A stretch of 7,527 nt of DNA from Caryophanales bacterium UBA6768 (GTDB lineage: Bacteria; Bacillota; Bacilli; Bacillales_D; Amphibacillaceae), in assembly GCA_002453315.1 (NCBI GenBank), contig DKGO01000016.1, positions 1-7,527 of the forward strand, given 5' to 3'. The notes beneath the pieces are model-generated. The model made no database searches, was not told where the DNA came from, and saw nothing but the letters and a program-made list of their open reading frames with translations. Numbering within the stretch: position 1 is the stretch's first letter; every line of letters starts with the position of its first letter. Position numbers and translations under genes: made by a program. Positions 5,441-7,527 of the stretch are shown one piece after another.

Positions 5441-6583
5441 TTGGATGTAAACACATTGAAAGATGAGTTAATCGCTTATAGTGAAACAATCGGCATTGAT
5501 AAAATTGGGTTTGCGTCTGTTGATATATTTTCAGAATTTAAAAATCGCCTAATCGTGCAAGAACAGCTACAATATGCTTCCGGCTTTGAAAAAGGAACAA
5601 TTGAGGAAAGGACAGAACCTACCCGACATCTTTCAAATGCACAATCCATCATTTCGATTGCGTTGGCATATCCATCGCGCATCATCAATCCACCAAAAAG
5701 TACGAGAGAAAACCGCCGGGGAATTTTTTGTCGGGCTTCTTGGGGAGATGATTATCATGGGGTGCTGTATAACCGACTGGAGAAAATGGTGGAGTTTCTA
5801 CAATTAAGATGGGAAAATTTTTCTTGTAAAATAATGGTTGATACAGGAGAATTGTCTGATGCTTCTGTTGCTGAAAGAGCCGGAATAGGTTTTAGTGGAA
5901 AAAATACAATGATCATTACAGAAGAATTTGGTTCATTTGTTTATTTGGGTGAAATGATTACGAATATTCCATTTGTCCCAGATGAACCTGTTGAAGATAG
6001 TTGTGGTGATTGTCGTATTTGTTTAGATGCTTGTCCAACTGGAGCACTAGTCCAAGGTGGACAACTAAATGCCCAGCAATGTCTTGCTTTCCAGACACAG
6101 ACGAAAGGTTTTTTAGCAGATGAATTTAGAGACACAATAGGGACAAGAATTTATGGTTGTGATACGTGTCAGGCTGTTTGCCCACGAAACAAAGGGATAG
6201 ATTTTCATTTGCATGAAGAATTTGAACCTGAAGGGGAAGTGGCTAAACCGAAATTAAAACCGATGTTAACGATGTCAAATCGACAGTTTCGTGAGACATT
6301 TGGTCATGTTGCGGGATTTTGGCGAGGGAAAAAACCGTTACAACGAAATGCCATTATTGCCTTAGCCCATTATAAGGATAAAACTGCCATCGATGATTTA
6401 GTAAATGTGATGACAAACGATGTTCGACCTGTCATTCGTGGTACAGCAGCATGGGCACTGGGGAAAATTGGTTCGGAAAAATCCGCTAAAGCAATTGAAA
6501 AAGCATTAAAAACTGAAAAAGATGAACAAGTGATTGTCGAAATGGAAAGGGCCTTAGAAAAATTAAAGGCATCCATTTCATAA
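5441..6583 (+). CDS. queG: Epoxyqueuosine reductase QueG
   Basis: QueG performs the last step of queuosine synthesis, reducing epoxyqueuosine to queuosine at tRNA position 34 with cobalamin and two [4Fe-4S] clusters in the cytosol. The 380-residue product aligns along its whole length with B. subtilis YhbA/QueG as recalled, beginning MDVNTLKDEL. Residues 93-101 carry RRGIFCRAS, and MVDTGELSD holds the catalytic aspartate at 134. C188-x2-C191-x2-C194-x3-C198 and C214, C240-x2-C243-x3-C247 supply the cluster cysteines. Residues from about 300 onward (NAIIALAHYKD, RPVIRGTAAWALGKIG) form the HEAT-like repeats that grip the tRNA. The TTG at 5441 is preferred to the TTG at 5420 because AAAGAGGTG (5426-5434) lies 6 nt before it and the start then matches YhbA. 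First gene of the queG-amidase-trmL run. Confidence 0.96.
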   Translation: MDVNTLKDELIAYSETIGIDKIGFASVDIFSEFKNRLIVQEQLQYASGFEKGTIEERTEPTRHLSNAQSIISIALAYPSRIINPPKSTRENRRGIFCRASWGDDYHGVLYNRLEKMVEFLQLRWENFSCKIMVDTGELSDASVAERAGIGFSGKNTMIITEEFGSFVYLGEMITNIPFVPDEPVEDSCGDCRICLDACPTGALVQGGQLNAQQCLAFQTQTKGFLADEFRDTIGTRIYGCDTCQAVCPRNKGIDFHLHEEFEPEGEVAKPKLKPMLTMSNRQFRETFGHVAGFWRGKKPLQRNAIIALAHYKDKTAIDDLVNVMTNDVRPVIRGTAAWALGKIGSEKSAKAIEKALKTEKDEQVIVEMERALEKLKASIS

Positions 6584-6657
6584 TCAAAAATGTTATATCT
6601 ACAACTATGGCACATACATTTATCAGGACACTAAATTATTTCAGTGACCATATTTTT

Positions 6658-6688
6658 CTCCGCACATATGATAATAGTGCGGGGTGAT
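6658..6688 (+). promoter_or_regulatory. Hairpin overlapping the ribosome binding site of the amidase gene
   Basis: CTCCGCAC (6658-6665) can pair with GTGCGGGG (6677-6684) as an 8-bp stem with one U-G pair and an 11-nt loop. The 3' arm covers the first half of the ribosome binding site GGGGTGAT (6681-6688), so folding should lower translation initiation. The T-run lies before the stem, not after it, so this is not a terminator on either strand. Confidence 0.5.
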
Positions 6689-6692
6689 TGAT

Positions 6693-7187
6693 TTGGTTAA
6701 TTTACATTATGACCGGCTTGAGGCTGTGCGATATGCTGACAAATGGTGGAACAGTTACAATCCAGCATATCCAAGATTTGCTGTAGACTGTACTAATTAT
6801 ATTTCACAGTGTCTACGGGCAGGTGGAGCACCAATTCGTGGTATGCCAAGTCGACTTAAGGGCTGGTGGTATGCTCAAAATCAATGGAGTCTCAGTTGGT
6901 CGGTAGCCCATTCGTTTTATTGGTATTTACAAGAATCACAAGAAGGATTGTGTGGCAATAAATTGAATTCAGAAAGAGAACTTTCTCTAGGTGATGTTAT
7001 TTGTTATGATTTTCAAGGGGATGGCCGGTGGGACCATACGACAATTGTAGTAGGGAAGGATGCTTCAGGTAATCCTTATGTTAATGCACATACAGATAAC
7101 AGTCAATTTCGATATTGGGAATACAAGGATTCAGCAGCATGGACACCAAATATTAACTATGCATTTTTTCAAATTAAAATTATATAG
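6693..7187 (+). CDS. Amidase-domain protein (Amidase_6 type, YhbB-like)
   Basis: A 164-residue protein that is essentially one putative amidase domain of the NlpC/P60-CHAP-like cysteine hydrolase type (Amidase_6), related to B. subtilis YhbB. It opens with the typical YDRLEAVRYADKWWNSYNP-like helix. VDCTNYISQC gives the probable nucleophile Cys33, RWDHTTIV gives His115, and NAHTDN (131-136) gives the third polar residue. No signal peptide or membrane segment is present, so if it acts on peptidoglycan its route out of the cell is unclear; a cytosolic substrate is possible. As I recall, YhbB is longer, so this looks like a domain-only form. The TTG at 6693 is preferred because GGGGTGAT lies 6 nt upstream; the GTG at 6684 would overlap it. 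Lies between queG and trmL, 18 nt before trmL, probably cotranscribed. Confidence 0.83.
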   Translation: MVNLHYDRLEAVRYADKWWNSYNPAYPRFAVDCTNYISQCLRAGGAPIRGMPSRLKGWWYAQNQWSLSWSVAHSFYWYLQESQEGLCGNKLNSERELSLGDVICYDFQGDGRWDHTTIVVGKDASGNPYVNAHTDNSQFRYWEYKDSAAWTPNINYAFFQIKII

Positions 7188-7205
7188 TAAAGATAGGGGT
7201 TTAAG

Positions 7206-7527
7206 ATGGGGCTACATATCGTATTATATCAACCAGAAATACCAGCTAATACGGGGAATATTGCCAGGACCTGTTTAGCGACGAATACGATGTTACATTT
7301 AATTCATCCATTAGGTTTTTCCACTGATGATAAAATGTTAAGAAGAGCAGGGTTAGACTATTGGCATCATGTCGAAATTCAGGAGTATGCTACTATAGAC
7401 GATTTATATAAAAAATATGAACGAGGAATTTTTTATTATATTGAAAATTTCGGCACAAACTATTATACAGATTATGATTACAGTCATGTAGAAGAGGAAT
7501 TATTTTTTGTCTTCGGACGTGAAACGG
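7206..7527 (+). CDS. trmL: tRNA (cytidine/uridine-2'-O-)-methyltransferase TrmL, 3' end missing
   Basis: The first 107 residues of a SPOUT-class methyltransferase (family length about 155-160) known as TrmL, or CspR/YibK in older naming. It uses S-adenosylmethionine to 2'-O-methylate the wobble nucleotide 34 of tRNA-Leu isoacceptors. Recognisable family signatures are [17 protein letters not shown] near the N-terminus, HLIHPLGF in the first third, RRAGLDYW, and [10 protein letters not shown] just at the window edge; the last is the start of the cofactor-binding trefoil knot. The C-terminal knot lies beyond the window. The ATG at 7206 has an AGGGGT ribosome binding site at about 7 nt. It is 18 nt behind the amidase gene, so probably in one transcript with queG. 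The same gene order occurs in B. subtilis (yhbA-yhbB-cspR). Confidence 0.94.
   Translation, partial: MGLHIVLYQPEIPANTGNIARTCLATNTMLHLIHPLGFSTDDKMLRRAGLDYWHHVEIQEYATIDDLYKKYERGIFYYIENFGTNYYTDYDYSHVEEELFFVFGRET

Noticed and set aside
6684..6692. GTG at 6684 as the amidase start
   Set aside because: It overlaps the GGGGTGAT ribosome binding site, leaving no spacing; TTG at 6693 has normal spacing.

Overview
The window looks like chromosomal DNA from a low-GC Gram-positive of the Bacillaceae. The base composition is AT-rich and the ribosome binding sites are strong AAGGAGG-type sequences. TTG starts are frequent. The protein set is typical of Bacilli: a YfiT/BstA-type DinB protein, a DUF4181-like membrane protein, a CPBP protease, D-alanine aminotransferase, and a queG / amidase-domain / trmL run. 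That run has the same order as yhbA-yhbB-cspR in Bacillus subtilis. The species cannot be named from the sequence.

Layout. Bases 1-411 hold no confident gene. They start with two copies of a 51-bp tandem repeat that runs off the left edge, continue with a degenerate 20/21-bp periodic repeat, and end in a promoter. From 412 come a membrane-anchored alpha/beta hydrolase with its own terminator, a DinB-superfamily protein (putative bacillithiol S-transferase), a gap of about 300 bp with decayed-looking coding sequence, and two small four-helix membrane proteins. All of these are on the plus strand. Two minus-strand genes follow: a CPBP intramembrane protease with a good terminator, and D-amino-acid aminotransferase (dat). 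The 256-bp gap between them contains a GC-rich island and a short 19-bp tandem repeat. Divergent from dat, the plus strand carries queG, a small amidase-domain protein, and the 5' two-thirds of trmL, cut by the right edge.

How the genes fit together. QueG completes queuosine at the wobble base (position 34) of GUN-anticodon tRNAs, and TrmL 2'-O-methylates position 34 of tRNA-Leu. The right-hand operon therefore carries two wobble-base modification enzymes with an apparently unrelated amidase-fold protein between them. Dat makes D-glutamate/D-alanine for peptidoglycan. The hydrolase, DinB protein and membrane proteins look like independent accessory or housekeeping genes with no obvious shared pathway.

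No phage, transposon, CRISPR, toxin-antitoxin or other defence system is visible. Most of the window is ordinary. The parts that reward a second look are the repeats at the left edge, the coding-like remnants in the gaps at about 2.1-2.3 kb, 3.3 kb and 4.3 kb, and a hairpin over the amidase ribosome binding site. Four of the nine genes probably use TTG starts.
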